From the NCBI GenBank assembly GCA_004431415.1, contig QPMI01000434.1, positions 342,278 to 406,277 on the forward strand: a stretch of 64,000 nucleotides of DNA, given 5' to 3'. The notes beneath the pieces were generated by a model, which was not told the DNA's origin, searched no databases, and saw only the letters and a list, made by a program, of their open reading frames with translations. The position numbers and the translations under genes were made by a program. Source of the DNA: Cyanophora paradoxa (lineage: Eukaryota; Glaucocystophyceae; Cyanophorales; Cyanophoraceae). Positions 36,613-44,891 of the stretch are shown one piece after another (position 1 is the first letter of the stretch; each line of letters starts with the position of its first letter).

Positions 36613-37954
36613 ACTGGGAATATCAAGGGAACCGATGGCGCCCCTAAATATACTGCCACTGATATTCTGGCGCTCTACAAAGCGAAGCTGCCGCTGATTT
36701 TCGCGAATCCACGAGTGCTTACATCGATTGTACAGCGCCCAAAGTACGAAGCAACTAACTTAGAAGCTGTGGCTCTGGAACTCTGCGGCTCAGCGACCAT
36801 GGCGGATCTCTACAAACCCACCATAGTAACTGCGTTCGACACGGTTCAAATGTCCCCCGTTTTTATTTCAAGCAACGATGAAGATATTAATGGGATGCTT
36901 GTGCGCGATGCTGCAAGGGCTACCTCGGCTGCGCCCACCTATTTCGAGCCGAAACAAGTCACAGTCGCCGGGAGAACATATTGTTTAATCGATGGTTGCA
37001 TGAGCGGAAATAATTCGCCCGGGTTTGTGGTTACACATTCGCCCGCACTTTATTCGGAAACTCTTGCGAGGAGGAGCTTATCGTGGTCTCGATTACGGCG
37101 GGTCACGTCCAAGACTCTGATAAGGCGACATCTGGATATTCGTACGACACTATGAAAAATTGGGGATCGTGCAATGGATGCTAAGCGCCACAGGATCGCC
37201 AATTCTCAGCATGTTCTTAGAGTCGAGTGATCTAAACGCCCACGTAAAGCTACTGGAACTTTTACCCAGAAACGATGATCAGAATTACGATCGCTACTAT
37301 AAGCTGAGCGTTCCTTTACCGAAAGATAAAATGACCCTCGATACTATCACAACGACGCACTTGCAATATTTAGAAACGGAAGCGCTCGCGTTTGTTTCCG
37401 CACAGCAAACGTATTTTAATGCGATGTATTCAGTGCTGACGATGAATATATCAGAGGGAGACGTTCCCATTATTAATCTGTCCGGGTGCACAGATGTAAG
37501 TGTACCCCCGGAGTCTAACTGGGTGCCGCTCGATAATAGCGCCTTTATTGCGGAATTTGGCACAGCTTCTGATGCCCGCTGGTCAAATGCTACGGGGTGG
37601 GTGGGATTTACCAACCCGCCGCAAGGTAGTAGGTCGGGAGGCAATTATTTACGCATTGATTTTCCGCGTCTGTTTATGCTTTCCTCTATAAAAATGAAGC
37701 CGGCTGCGAATGGAAACTACATTAAAACGTTTGAGATCGATTACCAATTAACTCCGGGAGTTTCTGCGCTTGTCACATACACAGAAGCCGGCGCGACGAG
37801 AGTGTTTACCAATGCAAATCAAATAGCCGGAAGTGTAGAGCCCGACGAACATTTCTTAGCGAACCCGAGATCTGTGAGAACCCTCGTAATCTGGGTGCTC
37901 ACGACGAACGTAGCTTCGGCATGCCGAATTGATTTCGAGGGCTACTACGTGTGA
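36610..37954 (+). pseudogene. Patatin-like phospholipase fused to a discoidin-like domain (5' truncated, frameshifted)
   Basis: Patatins are Ser/Asp-dyad lipid acyl hydrolases. The retained part shows the family pattern after the nucleophile elbow: DILALYKAKLPLIFANP, YEATNLEAVALELCGSATMA, a central strand (TIVTAFDTVQMSPVFISS), VRDAARATSAAPTYFEPKQV and CLIDGCMSGNNSP. The last is the position of the catalytic Asp motif (DG[GA]), read here as DGC. The N-terminal oxyanion loop and GxSxG elbow are absent at the host junction. The protein continues after one-base shifts near 37060 and 37164 (CEEELIVVSITAGHV; IVQWMLSATGSPILSMFLES). The last 150 residues resemble an F5/8 type C (discoidin) domain: GNYLRIDFPRLFMLSSIKMK and CRIDFEGYYV. 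It may have aided membrane breach or attachment, but it is broken here. Confidence 0.65.
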
Positions 37955-37961
37955 ACAGCGC

Positions 37962-38807
37962 TTAATCCGTGATCACTTCCAGCTGAAACGAGTATGAGAG
38001 ACCGTTTATATCTGCAACAGATCCCCGCCATTTTCGAAGCGAAATTGTGAGACGATCTAAATCGAGTTGCGATGTGACATTTACGAAAGGGATGCTTGCG
38101 CTCGGTTCGTGGTAAAAGGAATATCTACCAAAGTCCGAGTTCATCTGAATTCGCAATAGATAGGAGTCGTCGAAATTGTTCTGTCTCCCAGTAACCGCTG
38201 CGAATTTGGTAAACGGGCGGAGCTCTTCGATATCAAGGTAAATATATGGAATTGCATTAAAGTCGACCATTTTCGGGCATATAATCGCGTAGCGACTGGG
38301 GTAATCTCTGAGTGGAACCGGCACTGGTTCTGGTGTGCTGGCGTAAACCACTCCGGGTTCTATGCCGAGACAGTCACAGAACTCCTGGTCTGAGGACTCT
38401 AATGTAAAAGGGCTATTCGGAGATGAGAACACGAAGCGGTTCGTAGAGAGAGCGAGAGAATAGGAGACCGGGAAGAGACCGAGTGGATTAAAAGAACCGC
38501 CCGCAAATCCGAGTAAAGCATCACTGTTTAGAGCTCTCTCTTTCGGATATCGTTCGTTATCAGCATCGACGTAATAATAATCGTTTACGCTGGGAATCGG
38601 TGCTATCATTTTGGATGCGGGGATTACTGTGGGCTCTTCGTTCAAAAACGTTATAGTTATTGTCTGATCGGGCGGAACAACATAAGAGCTATTGGGAATC
38701 TCAGCGGATAGCACACGAAATCGTCGTACATTATTAAGGCGCGTTTTCAAGTGCAGCACGCCGTTTTCAAGGTCTCTACTGTCGCAATTTATTGTTATTC
38801 TTTTCAT
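37962..38807 (-). CDS. Penton/minor capsid-like protein A
   Basis: An intact 281-residue frame. The N-terminus (ITINCDSRDLENGVLHLKTR) and the phrase RFRVLSAEIPNSSYVV match the start of viral minor-capsid proteins of the single-jelly-roll type. The C-terminal half has IYLDIEELRPFTKF, DDSYLLRIQM and LDRLTISLRKWRGSVADING, the same order as in protein B encoded head-to-head. The two are paralogues with low identity. It probably forms vertex capsomers. The assignment rests on pattern and context beside the major capsid gene. The start codon is 16 bases from that of protein B, so the two genes share one short promoter region. Confidence 0.62.
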   Translation of the reverse strand: MKRITINCDSRDLENGVLHLKTRLNNVRRFRVLSAEIPNSSYVVPPDQTITITFLNEEPTVIPASKMIAPIPSVNDYYYVDADNERYPKERALNSDALLGFAGGSFNPLGLFPVSYSLALSTNRFVFSSPNSPFTLESSDQEFCDCLGIEPGVVYASTPEPVPVPLRDYPSRYAIICPKMVDFNAIPYIYLDIEELRPFTKFAAVTGRQNNFDDSYLLRIQMNSDFGRYSFYHEPSASIPFVNVTSQLDLDRLTISLRKWRGSVADINGLSYSFQLEVITD

Positions 38808-38823
38808 AATCTATTATAGTAAG
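38808..38823. promoter_or_regulatory. Bidirectional 16-bp spacer with a TATAG element
   Basis: The two penton-like genes diverge from a spacer of only 16 bases containing CTATTATAGTAAG. The TATAG motif also precedes the ATGs of genes at 42217, 43961 and 44457, where it lies 3-7 bases upstream. Confidence 0.5.
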
Positions 38824-39738
38824 ATGAAAGAATACCTGAGCTTTTCGAGCGATGATCGCGACGAGGAGTTTACACAGCCAAACCAGTATGTAGTGACATT
38901 ACCCCGTCGCTATGACAACGTAAAATCGGTGCGCCTGGTGCAGGCAACGGTTCCCAATGTTCTTTCGACCGTGACAAATGATATAGACGCCACTGGTGCA
39001 ACCATCGAGCGCATGGAACTCTATTTCTCGGTCACAGCTTCGGATTCCGGATTCGTGACCATCACAATCCCCAAAGGATTTTACACCAAAGACGACCTTG
39101 CCGCAAAAGTCACAGAAAGACTCGAAGCAGCTCGCCTTTCAGATTTCGGTGGAAAATATATTAAATGCCGCTATAATACTACTTCAAAGATCTATGAGTT
39201 TTTCAGTGATAGTAACTTTTGGTTCAAGTTCTCCAAAGCTTCCCCTGAAACACTCAGAAAATCCAGTAACCGCAAAGCAATCGCTAAGAAACTCGCAATA
39301 TTCGGTTTCAAAGATATTCAGCTATATGTTTACGAGACATTTACCCCTCTTGCAAGCGATACATTCCTTGTGTTTAATCCTGGGACGGGAACTGTGACAC
39401 TCAATCGACGCATTCGCGGCTATACTCGTGGAGATGAGACCCCGGCGGCGATGATCTGGCTATATATTGACGAATTTGCGCCGTTTATTCGCTCAGTCAA
39501 CAAGCACGTCGATGGTTATTTCATGCGCATTCCAATCCCACAGGAACTCGAACATGGTGATATCTACCACTTCGACACGTCCACTACGGTGCCTCTCATT
39601 CGTGAATTCCGCGAATTAAAATCGTTCGACCGCTTGACGATTAAACTCATCGACCATGATGGCGCTCTCTTAGATTTCGGGTTTGGGCGCATTATTTCAC
39701 TTTTGAAATCGAAACCTACGACGCACCGCCCGAAATGA
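38824..39738 (+). CDS. Penton/minor capsid-like protein B
   Basis: An intact frame of about 304 residues from the ATG at 38824 (MKEYLSFSSDDRDEEFTQPN). The N-terminal NVKSVRLVQATVPNVLSTV and the later WLYIDEFAPF, GYFMRIPIPQ and LKSFDRLTIKLIDHDGALLDFG form the conserved skeleton of virus minor-capsid proteins found in polinton-like viruses and relatives. The protein aligns in order with protein A on the other strand. An upstream in-frame extension to 38692 overlaps protein A and is not likely to be used, because TATAG sits just before the chosen ATG. No signal peptide or membrane segment is seen. Confidence 0.65.
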   Translation: MKEYLSFSSDDRDEEFTQPNQYVVTLPRRYDNVKSVRLVQATVPNVLSTVTNDIDATGATIERMELYFSVTASDSGFVTITIPKGFYTKDDLAAKVTERLEAARLSDFGGKYIKCRYNTTSKIYEFFSDSNFWFKFSKASPETLRKSSNRKAIAKKLAIFGFKDIQLYVYETFTPLASDTFLVFNPGTGTVTLNRRIRGYTRGDETPAAMIWLYIDEFAPFIRSVNKHVDGYFMRIPIPQELEHGDIYHFDTSTTVPLIREFRELKSFDRLTIKLIDHDGALLDFGFGRIISLLKSKPTTHRPK

Positions 39739-39796
39739 ATTTCTACTAAGCCCTTTAAATTATTTTCTGATCCCAAAGATAAGAGAAGAAACGCTC

Positions 39797-41109
39797 ATGG
39801 AGACTAACAGCCAATTCCAGCGCCCAACGCTGAAATCTATGCTCACCACCGATGACTACAAGGATTATTTCCTAAACAAGTCGCTGGTCATTGGAACGTC
39901 CTCTGGCACTAAGCCACTTCGAGTTCTGGTCGCCCCCGATACCGAACCAACCAATGCCCTCGGTAACCGAGTAGTTTTCAAAATCCCCCGCTACCATTTC
40001 CTGAATGGTCTCGCGCTGCAACTCGATCTAAACCCGATCACCCTCACTGATCTCACGAATGGTGTCGCTGGAACTACTGGCTACCTTCGCGTCATTGGAT
40101 CGCTGATTAAGCGCATCGAAATCTCTCACGCTTCATTCCGCTATGTTGTACCGGAAGATTTCGTCACCCAGTATTTTCTACTGATGACTGAACAGGGCGA
40201 ACTCGATAAGAAACTTCGCTATGTCGGTGGTCTTGTCGGAACCGCTGGTAACACTGTCGGTGGAACCTACGAAATCGATTTACCCTCTCCTTTCGAGAAG
40301 GCGATGTTCCCACTTTGCGCTCTGAACTCTGAGATCACAGTGGAAATCGAATTCAAGGCGCAAGGGATGGTATCATTGAGGATGTGAATAATGTTGCTAA
40401 TATTGCGGTAACCAACAATGGCGCTTCCCTTCAAGTGCTGAAACCCCGCGTTATTTGCAAGGTTGTAAACGCCGATGAGGCGGTTGTATCGGAGACCATT
40501 GCCCGTGTTAAATCGACTGGCATCGCGATCCCCTACAACGAAATCGGTTTCCTACACACAGATTTCCAGCCGACCGCCTCCGGTTCGCGAGTCAATCTCT
40601 CGCAACTCACAGGTGCGGGTCTCATCCACACTCTCGTATTCTCTGTGCGCCAAAACGCGAAGACGAAGGTTAACAACGGAACTCTCTCGGTTCTGGCTCC
40701 TCGTGCACTCAGAACCAACGCCGTAAGCTTCTATGTGGAACTCAACAATAACCGCCTTTACTCAAATACTTCGCTTCCTCTCATGATTGCCGCGACCGAA
40801 CTTCAAGATAAATATAATTCGGCGATCTTTACCGAGAGCACAAGCTACCCCGCTCTCACTGGCATTTACTTCGGTGCTGGAAACGGAAAGGCGTCGCTTC
40901 TAAACCAAGAGAACACGGGCTACATCGATGCCACAGGCACATCGGCGTTCGATCTGGTCTTCGAATTCAACGGTGTCACAACGGCAGCCGAAGGTTCATC
41001 AGAATGGTATGCATCATCGGCATATCAGAAGATGCAAATTCAGTGCATTGCCCTCGCCCACAACATCATGATAATTTCCGCCGACGGAATCCGAAGAGTA
41101 TCCGCATGA
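39797..41109 (+). CDS. Double-jelly-roll major capsid protein (one frameshift)
   Basis: The main building block of the icosahedral capsid. The first frame (ATG 39797) has METNSQFQRPTLKSMLTTDD, VLVAPDTEPTNALGNRVVFK and RYHFLNGLALQLDL, then FRYVVPEDFVTQYFLLMTEQ and a first jelly roll ending EITVEIEFKAQG near 40360. A one-base shift in CAAGGGATGG (40361-40370) moves the reading to the next frame, which continues EDVNNVANIAVTNNGASLQV and a second beta-rich half to the stop at 41107-41109. The total of about 436 residues fits major capsid proteins of polinton-like viruses. Either a base was lost in vivo or in sequencing, or slippage is used. Gene order (pentons, capsid, ATPase) supports the call. 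Confidence 0.75.
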
Positions 41110-41148
41110 TTACCATATTCAGTCTCATTTTTACAACATTTTCATCGT
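41109..41148. repeat. Direct repeat copy 1 flanking the nuclease gene
   Basis: The sequence ATTACCATATTCAGTCTCAT followed by a T-run lies directly after the capsid stop codon. A similar copy (ATTACCACAGTCAGTCTTAT plus a T-run) lies directly after the nuclease stop at 42171. The pair brackets the nuclease gene. It may be a transcription signal or a mark of insertion. Confidence 0.6.
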
Positions 41149-41224
41149 TTTGGAAATTTCCAGTAAGAGATACCCACAAAAAGCATTTAAAGACAAGCCA
41201 ACAATCAGTATATTAAGAAACAAG

Positions 41225-42171
41225 ATGACTCCCGCTCTGACTCACGATCAATTCGTATCTCGGTCTCAGGAAAGATTCCAGGTAAATTTGCATATGAGAA
41301 GGCGAAGTATAAAACATACTGCTTCGACAAGGTCACTTTGATTTGTCTGACATGTAACACAGAATTCGAATGTCTGCCTTCAAACCATTTGAAAAAAGGT
41401 GGATATGGAGGATGTCCCCAATGTTGCAAGGACATGCTCCACAAAGAAAGAGCCACTCCAAAAGACGTGTTTTTGGAACAGGCTCGATCAGCTCATGGAG
41501 ACCTATATGATTATGACTTGACGAATTACAGAAACTGTCGATCTAAGATTTCTATTCACTGCAAACAGTGCGGGCACGACTTTGAGAAGACTGTGTGTGA
41601 GGTTGTGCGAAGCGAAGGATGCCCGAAATGTAGTTTCAAAGCGAGATGCAAGAAAAGAAGTAAGCCACTCGATATATTTTTGAACGAAGTCAGTGAAGTT
41701 CATGGAGATCTTTATGACTATTCAGAGACAGAATACACAAACAAACGCACACCAGTTACCATTAAATGCAAGAAATGTAGCTCAAAGTTTTCATGCCTAC
41801 CACAGAATCATCTACGGGGGACTGGTTGCCCCCGCTGCAAATTTTCGAAAGGAGAAATTGCCGTTGAACAAGTCTTGAAGTCTTTGGAGCTTACATTTAA
41901 ACAACAGCACCGTTTCGCGAACTGCAAAAATAAAAACACGCTACCTTTCGACTTTTACATTCCTTCATTGAAGATTGCAATCGAGTATGATGGGCGCTTG
42001 CATTATGAGCCGGTCGATCACTTTGGGGGTCAGGAAAGATTAGATACGATTCGGCTTCACGATGGAATAAAGAACCGCTACTGCGAAGCTAACAATATTA
42101 AGCTCCTCCGCATACCATACACTGAAACTGATATTAAAGGTTGCATTGAGCGCTTCCTCTCATCGCTCTAA
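41225..42171 (+). CDS. Zinc-ribbon repeat protein with PD-(D/E)XK (Vsr/DUF559-like) nuclease (one frameshift)
   Basis: The N-terminus (MTPALTHDQFVSRSQERF) and GKFAYEKAKYKTYCFDKVT belong to one repeat but lie in two frames, so one base is missing near 41278. Three repeats follow, each with a 'HGDLYDY' strand and paired Cys (CLTCNTEFECLPSNHLKKGG; CKQCGHDFEKTVCEVV; CKKCSSKFSCLPQNHL), like the zinc ribbons that precede homing-type nucleases in giant viruses. The C-terminal domain has FDFYIPSLKIAIEYDGRLHY and KNRYCEANNIKLLRIPYTE, the PD-(D/E)XK core (D..E..Y pattern) of Vsr/DUF559 nucleases. It is probably a free-standing homing or selfish nuclease. It sits between capsid and ATPase genes, flanked by a short direct repeat. 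Confidence 0.7.
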
Positions 42172-42216
42172 TTACCACAGTCAGTCTTATTTTTCTATTG
42201 TTTTTATAGTGAAAGA
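42171..42216. promoter_or_regulatory. Direct repeat copy 2 and TATAG element before the ATPase gene
   Basis: ATTACCACAGTCAGTCTTAT and T-runs, then TTTTTATAGTGAAAGA immediately before the ATG at 42217. The TATAG unit lies 7 bases before the start codon. Confidence 0.5.
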
Positions 42217-43081
42217 ATGCAAAAAGGGACGACGCCCATGGATCTCGAAGAATGGAACCCGAAACAGAGGGTGAAACTTCCCGCACGATTTCTCCTATTG
42301 GCGAAAACCAATTGTGGTAAATCGGTTTTCTTAAAGTGGCTGATCAAAGAACTCGAAGATCAGATCTCGTATGTTCTGGTTTTCTGTCCTACGAGTTTCA
42401 ACGGTTTCTGGGACAAATTACAGACGAAGTGCATGACACCTGGAAACCGGAATATGTAGAGTCGATCATAGAAGCCCGCAAAAAAGCCATCATCGCGGGT
42501 AAGAAACCAAAGAATATTCTCATCGTACTCGACGATTGTTTGGAGTCCGGAACTATCGATCTTTCGCGCGATCATTTGCTAAATAAATTGATGGCGCAAG
42601 GTCGTCATACGTTTTGTTCCGTGGCGCTAATATCGCAGAAACTAACAAAGCTTTCAACGATCATTCGCAGCAATGCGGAGTATATCATATTCCTCAGCTG
42701 GTCAAACATGCGAGAGTTTGAAGCATATCACGAAGAGTTCGGGAACATGGATAAGAGAGTTTCAAGCGCATGTTCCAAGAATTCTGTCATAGCTACCAAG
42801 CGATCATTCACGATAATACCGGGTATTCTGTGCGATGGTGGGTCGAAAAAGCCGATATGATCGATGACCATCCGTTTACTAAATTCCACAAGCGGGCGGC
42901 TTTTGAAGAAAAGAAGCGCAAACAACAAGAAGAGCAAGCAACAAAACCGCCGCCTGTCAAAGATTCGACAACTGTATGCAAAACTTTATCCAAATTTGAG
43001 CGTGAGCTTGAAGGTATCCCCAAACTTTCCCAAATTTCGCCTAAGAAAAAGAAAATGTTAATCAAATGTAAGAGAAGATAA
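42217..43081 (+). CDS. A32/FtsK-type genome-packaging ATPase (two frameshifts)
   Basis: Motor that pumps DNA into the capsid. The P-loop LLLAKTNCGKSVFLKWL (42301-42324 for AKTNCGKS) and Walker B ILIVLDDC (about 42517) are intact. The reading frame shifts after FNGFWDK (near 42415, an A-run) and after DKRV (near 42750, a T-run). Each shift equals loss of one base. The second frame contains KPKNILIVLDDCLESGTI, HTFCSVALISQKLTKLSTII and FLSWSNMREFEAYHEEF, the sensor-like region. The third contains HSYQAIIHDNTGYSVRWWVE and a Lys-rich tail (KERKQ-type), with the stop at 43079-43081. Order and motifs fit the packaging ATPases of polinton-like viruses. Confidence 0.75.
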
Positions 43082-43083
43082 TC

Positions 43084-43763
43084 ATGGTCTACCGAAAGAA
43101 GCCTCAAACCCTACAAGCGGTCGCCTCTGGTAACCAAATCGCGGACTTGAAGAGTCTGGATTAACGTCGGGTGCGGTCTCGAAATGCCCGAATATCTTAT
43201 AGACACTTCGCCAGAAGAGGTCGCCAAGCAAGAGGCGATTATTGCGAGTGCCACCGCGGACAAGGGAAACCAAGATAGCGGTAAACGCCAAATGGAGGAT
43301 TTAGCTACTGTAAAACCACAGATTGGAGGCGGCTCCATCGATGAAGCAACCGACAAAGTACTAAAAGCGCAAGTTGTCGCAAGCCAGCACAAAACGCAAG
43401 ACGTCCCAAAAGCCGCCGAAACTGAGCTTAAAAAGCGCGGATCCTATCAAAACACACGGTTCCTGTCGACGTTGTCATGAGCTTGAAGAGAAAGTGCGAG
43501 ACCTTGAAATGAAAGTGTCAAACTACGAGAAATGGATGCAAGATTATAACGAACGCAAGAAATTAAAGGGGCTCGTGAAGAAGAGATCTCCAAACTCGGA
43601 TTAAAGCAAAAAGTCGACGTAGAGGAGATTAAAAAGGAGGAAAAACAGATGCACAAGCCGTAACTCGTCAGCAATCGGTTGCCCCGCAATATGCACATAT
43701 AGTGCCGACAGCACCAGCGAATTTCGCGGCAATGCTCGGTGGTAAACGCCATATCCGCTAATG
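43084..43763 (+). pseudogene. Coiled-coil virion or scaffold-like protein (frameshifted)
   Basis: It follows the ATPase by two bases (ATG 43084, MVYRKKPQTLQAVASGNQIA). Several frames must be joined: YLIDTSPEEVAKQEAIIASA, then a Lys/Glu-rich coiled coil (ELEEKVRDLEMKVSNYEKWM; EISKLGLKQKVDVEEIKKEE), then QQSVAPQYAHIVPTAPANFA with the stop near 43761. Shifts fall mostly in or next to A-runs. The function is unknown. Position next to the packaging ATPase suggests a structural or scaffold role, which is an inference only. Confidence 0.4.
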
Positions 43764-43880
43764 GCTGTGAATATCCGCAAGGCAAAGCTGAACCCGCCCG
43801 TATTTAGAGCGGGTCTTTATGTGGACTCCCTTGCAATAGGGACAGGTCGGCTCGGTAAACAACATGATAAGGTCGACTAA
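43761..43880 (+). CDS. Small hypothetical protein (39 aa)
   Basis: Starts MAVNIRKAKLNPPVFRAGLY and overlaps the previous stop (TAATG). It contains a GC-rich inverted repeat (ACCCGC..GCGGGT), so the DNA could also act as an RNA hairpin. No family is known to me. Confidence 0.35.
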   Translation: MAVNIRKAKLNPPVFRAGLYVDSLAIGTGRLGKQHDKVD

Positions 43881-43960
43881 ATCATAAGGAAACACACGAG
43901 CAAGTAACAGCCTCATTTCCTGTTACCATAGGATTATTTTATTGCGACTCTTTATAGAAG

Positions 43961-44379
43961 ATGAACTTTATCAGTCAGTGCATTGAAATGTTTCAGCTTC
44001 ATGTAGTGTCTAATTGCCACAGCCCTTGCTGTGACACGACCGTAGAAATTGAAATATCGGATGGCGAAGACAATGGGGGTCGTCGCTTATCTGTTATTTC
44101 GAACACTGACACGAACGCCCCGCCAAGATCGCGAAGGGGTCGCCTGTGCCCGCGGCTATGAGTTCCAATATCGAATCCGCTCAGATAGAGGACGTAAACG
44201 TAGAGTATATTAGAAGGCGCTCATGTCCTGAGATATTGGGTGGGCATTTTCGCGCTGATTCCCTTATCCGATGCTCACCCTCGATGGAATGGCTTCGGGC
44301 AACGATGGAAATTACGAATACGTGGAGCCGCAACCTGTCTGGAACGATTATTAAAGATCGATCCGAGGGCAAAAATTGA
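43961..44379 (+). CDS. Small CxxCC-motif protein, copy 1 (one frameshift)
   Basis: Starts at 43961 after TTTATAGAAG. The first 45 residues (FISQCIEMFQLHVVSNCHSP and CCDTTVEIEISDGED) align with the N-terminus of the minus-strand protein at 57838-58164. Both have a short hydrophobic helix, a Cys-Cys pair and EIEISD followed by a Ser/Pro/Arg-rich acidic linker. A one-base shift near 44130 leads to the second frame (SNIESAQIEDVNVEYI; RRRSCPEILGGHFRADSLI), ending at 44379. The conservation of the N-terminus between otherwise different genes suggests a functional element, but its role is unknown. Confidence 0.5.
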
Positions 44380-44426
44380 AGGTTTCGGTAAAAGGTATTT
44401 AAGGGCAAGAGAAATAATACAGAGTG

Positions 44427-44456
44427 ACAAAAAACTATTTTCTCCGGTTATAGTAA
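44427..44456 (+). promoter_or_regulatory. Viral promoter-like motif TATTTTCTCCGGTTAT
   Basis: The block CTATTTTCTCCGGTTATAG lies directly before the ATG at 44457. Near-identical copies precede the genes at 49936 (ATTATTTTCTCCGGTTAT, 49901-49918) and 55677 (ATTATTTTCTCCGGTGAA, 55648-55665). Confidence 0.6.
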
Positions 44457-44869
44457 ATGGCGAAACCCAAGATTTCAAACCAAGAGGCGATGGCGGCACA
44501 GCAGGAAAAGCGCAGACCCGGGCGACCGAAAAAGGTGATTTCAGAAGAGGAGAAGGCGGAGAGATTAAGACTAAAACGCGAAAAAGACGCCGAGCGGCAG
44601 CGAAACAAGCATCAGAGACAGAAACAGGAGCGATTAGCCGCCGGAGAGGCTACTATATTCACACCGGAACAGCTACAAAAGATTGCAATTCGTAAACAGC
44701 AGCGATACCAAGACGATGAAGAGTATCGGGAGAAATCCGAGAGAAGGCACGTGAATACCAACGAAGGAAAAGAGCGGAACGCAAGCTGAACCCACCCGCT
44801 AAACCTCAGCCGCAAAAGCCCGCTGGGAGACCCCGAAAGCATGTCGTCGAGAACGCGAAAAATTCGTAG
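44457..44869 (+). CDS. AT-hook, Lys/Arg-rich DNA-binding-like protein (one frameshift)
   Basis: ATG at 44457 (MAKPKISNQEAMAAQQEKRR). Two AT-hook cores are visible: RRPGRPKK near the N-terminus and AGRPRKHVV near the C-terminus, separated by a long charged helix (EEEKAERLRLKREKDAERQR). A one-base shift near 44741 is needed to reach the second hook; the extended frame stops at 44867-44869. AT-hooks bind the minor groove of AT-rich DNA, so it may be a virion DNA-condensing protein or a regulator. That is inference. Confidence 0.55.
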
Positions 44870-44873
44870 CGAA

Positions 44874-44891
44874 AAGTACCGCACGATGCAA
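44874..44891. repeat. 18-bp direct repeat, left copy (target-site duplication candidate)
   Basis: AAGTACCGCACGATGCAA occurs here and again exactly at 49774-49791. The two copies bracket the GC-rich LINE fragment and 240 bp of more AT-rich DNA at its 3' side. Confidence 0.75.
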
